Positions 55,922 to 56,255 of a stretch of DNA of 56,255 bases are shown here, piece after piece. Every line of letters begins with the position of its first letter. Position 1 is the first letter of the stretch. The notes below the pieces were generated by a model. That model ran no database searches, had not been told where the DNA came from, and saw nothing but the letters and a program-made list of their open reading frames with translations. A program made the position numbers and the translations under genes. Source of the stretch: Blastocladiella britannica (Eukaryota; Blastocladiomycota; Blastocladiomycetes; Blastocladiales; Blastocladiaceae); contig MU624563.1 of assembly GCA_025349905.2 (NCBI GenBank), positions 1 to 56,255 of the forward strand. The letters run 5' to 3'.

Positions 55922-56255
55922 TCAGGCGAGCAGCTGCTTGGCCACGTTGGAGCGGGTAAAGTCGGCGGCAAACAGATCGACCCACTTGCCGGCGGGGGTC
56001 ATGACGCGGCGCAGCTTGCCGTGGGTGGTCGGCGTGACCTTGAACCCAGCCATGGACGCGAACGTCTTGAAGTCGGCGTCGAGCTGGGCCGGCGACACGT
56101 CGTTCTCGGGGATGGCGGCGGCAAACACGGACGCGGTCGAGAAGGTGGCCGAGTCGAGCTTCCACTTGCGGGCGGGCGTGGTGGCGTCAAAGGCCGCGGC
56201 GCCGGACGCGGTCTTGTGCAGGGTGGCGGTGAAGCCCGAGTTGGTCGCATCGTGC
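55922..56255 (-). CDS. 3' end of a truncated, unrecognised gene
   Basis: Open frame entering from the right edge and ending at a TGA (plus-strand 55922-55924); 110 C-terminal residues. The codon bias (C-ending) is that of the highly expressed genes here, such as TyrRS and OGDH. The visible part is hydrophilic and mixed, with FSTASVFAAAIPENDVSPAQ, a helix (LDADFKTFASMAGF), and a C-terminal VDLFAADFTRSNVAKQLLA. I cannot assign a family from this fragment. The gene is convergent with the Rav2-like gene across 113 bp. Confidence 0.75.
   Translation of the reverse strand, partial: HDATNSGFTATLHKTASGAAAFDATTPARKWKLDSATFSTASVFAAAIPENDVSPAQLDADFKTFASMAGFKVTPTTHGKLRRVMTPAGKWVDLFAADFTRSNVAKQLLA

Noticed and set aside
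1..56255. CRISPR arrays, insertion sequences, bacterial operons
   Set aside because: No spaced direct repeats, transposase motifs or Shine-Dalgarno-type organisation; spliceosomal introns throughout mark eukaryotic nuclear DNA.

Overview
This is a GC-rich, gene-dense piece of a eukaryotic nuclear chromosome, almost certainly fungal. PAM17 is a fungal-type import-motor subunit, and Vps5/SNX1, Akr1-type DHHC palmitoyltransferase, Vms1, Sec22 and Oca6-like proteins fit a fungus. A class C GPCR, a CNG-type channel, a membrane-anchored class I phosphodiesterase and an oleate hydratase together point to an early-diverging, zoosporic lineage (chytrid or blastocladiomycete-like) rather than Dikarya. 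That placement is inference from gene content and was not tested phylogenetically.

I resolve 27 protein genes in 56.3 kb, one truncated by the right edge. By hand I placed 61 spliceosomal introns, mostly 52-84 nt (range 41-155). For each multi-exon model with both ends in the window, the exon lengths add up to an intact reading frame. No tRNA, rRNA, transposon, CRISPR or operon signal was found.

Layout. 0-5.8 kb: OGDH E1 and a CNG-like channel (minus strand). 5.9-16.4 kb: a Tudor-like unknown (+), NDUFAF3-like (-) divergent from a two-TM unknown (+), oleate hydratase (-), Vps5/SNX1 (-), Trm61-like methyltransferase (+). 16.6-19.7 kb: PH-like protein (+). 19.8-32.5 kb: six minus-strand genes: RGS, Vms1, NCLX-type exchanger, Oca6-like, Sec22, PAM17. 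32.6-41.5 kb: YIPF1/2-like (+), Pro-rich unknown (-), bL35m (+), SLC41/MgtE Mg transporter (+), TyrRS (-), Akr1-type palmitoyltransferase (+). 41.6-53.7 kb: four minus-strand genes: transmembrane PDE, class C GPCR with a PH-like tail, mitochondrial dynamin-like protein with a degenerate P-loop, Mis18-domain protein with a poly-Q tail. 54.3 kb to the end: Rogdi/Rav2-like (+) and a truncated unknown (-).

Themes. Mitochondrial genes recur (OGDH, NDUFAF3, PAM17, bL35m, NCLX, the dynamin-like protein, Vms1). So do membrane traffic (Sec22, YIPF, Vps5, Rav2, Akr1) and receptor or cyclic-nucleotide signalling (GPCR, RGS, PDE, CNG-like channel). The most unusual items are the GPCR-PH fusion, the RGS protein with six copies of a KLxxFFG motif, the channel with a non-canonical filter, and splice donors with a pyrimidine at +4 in nearly every intron.
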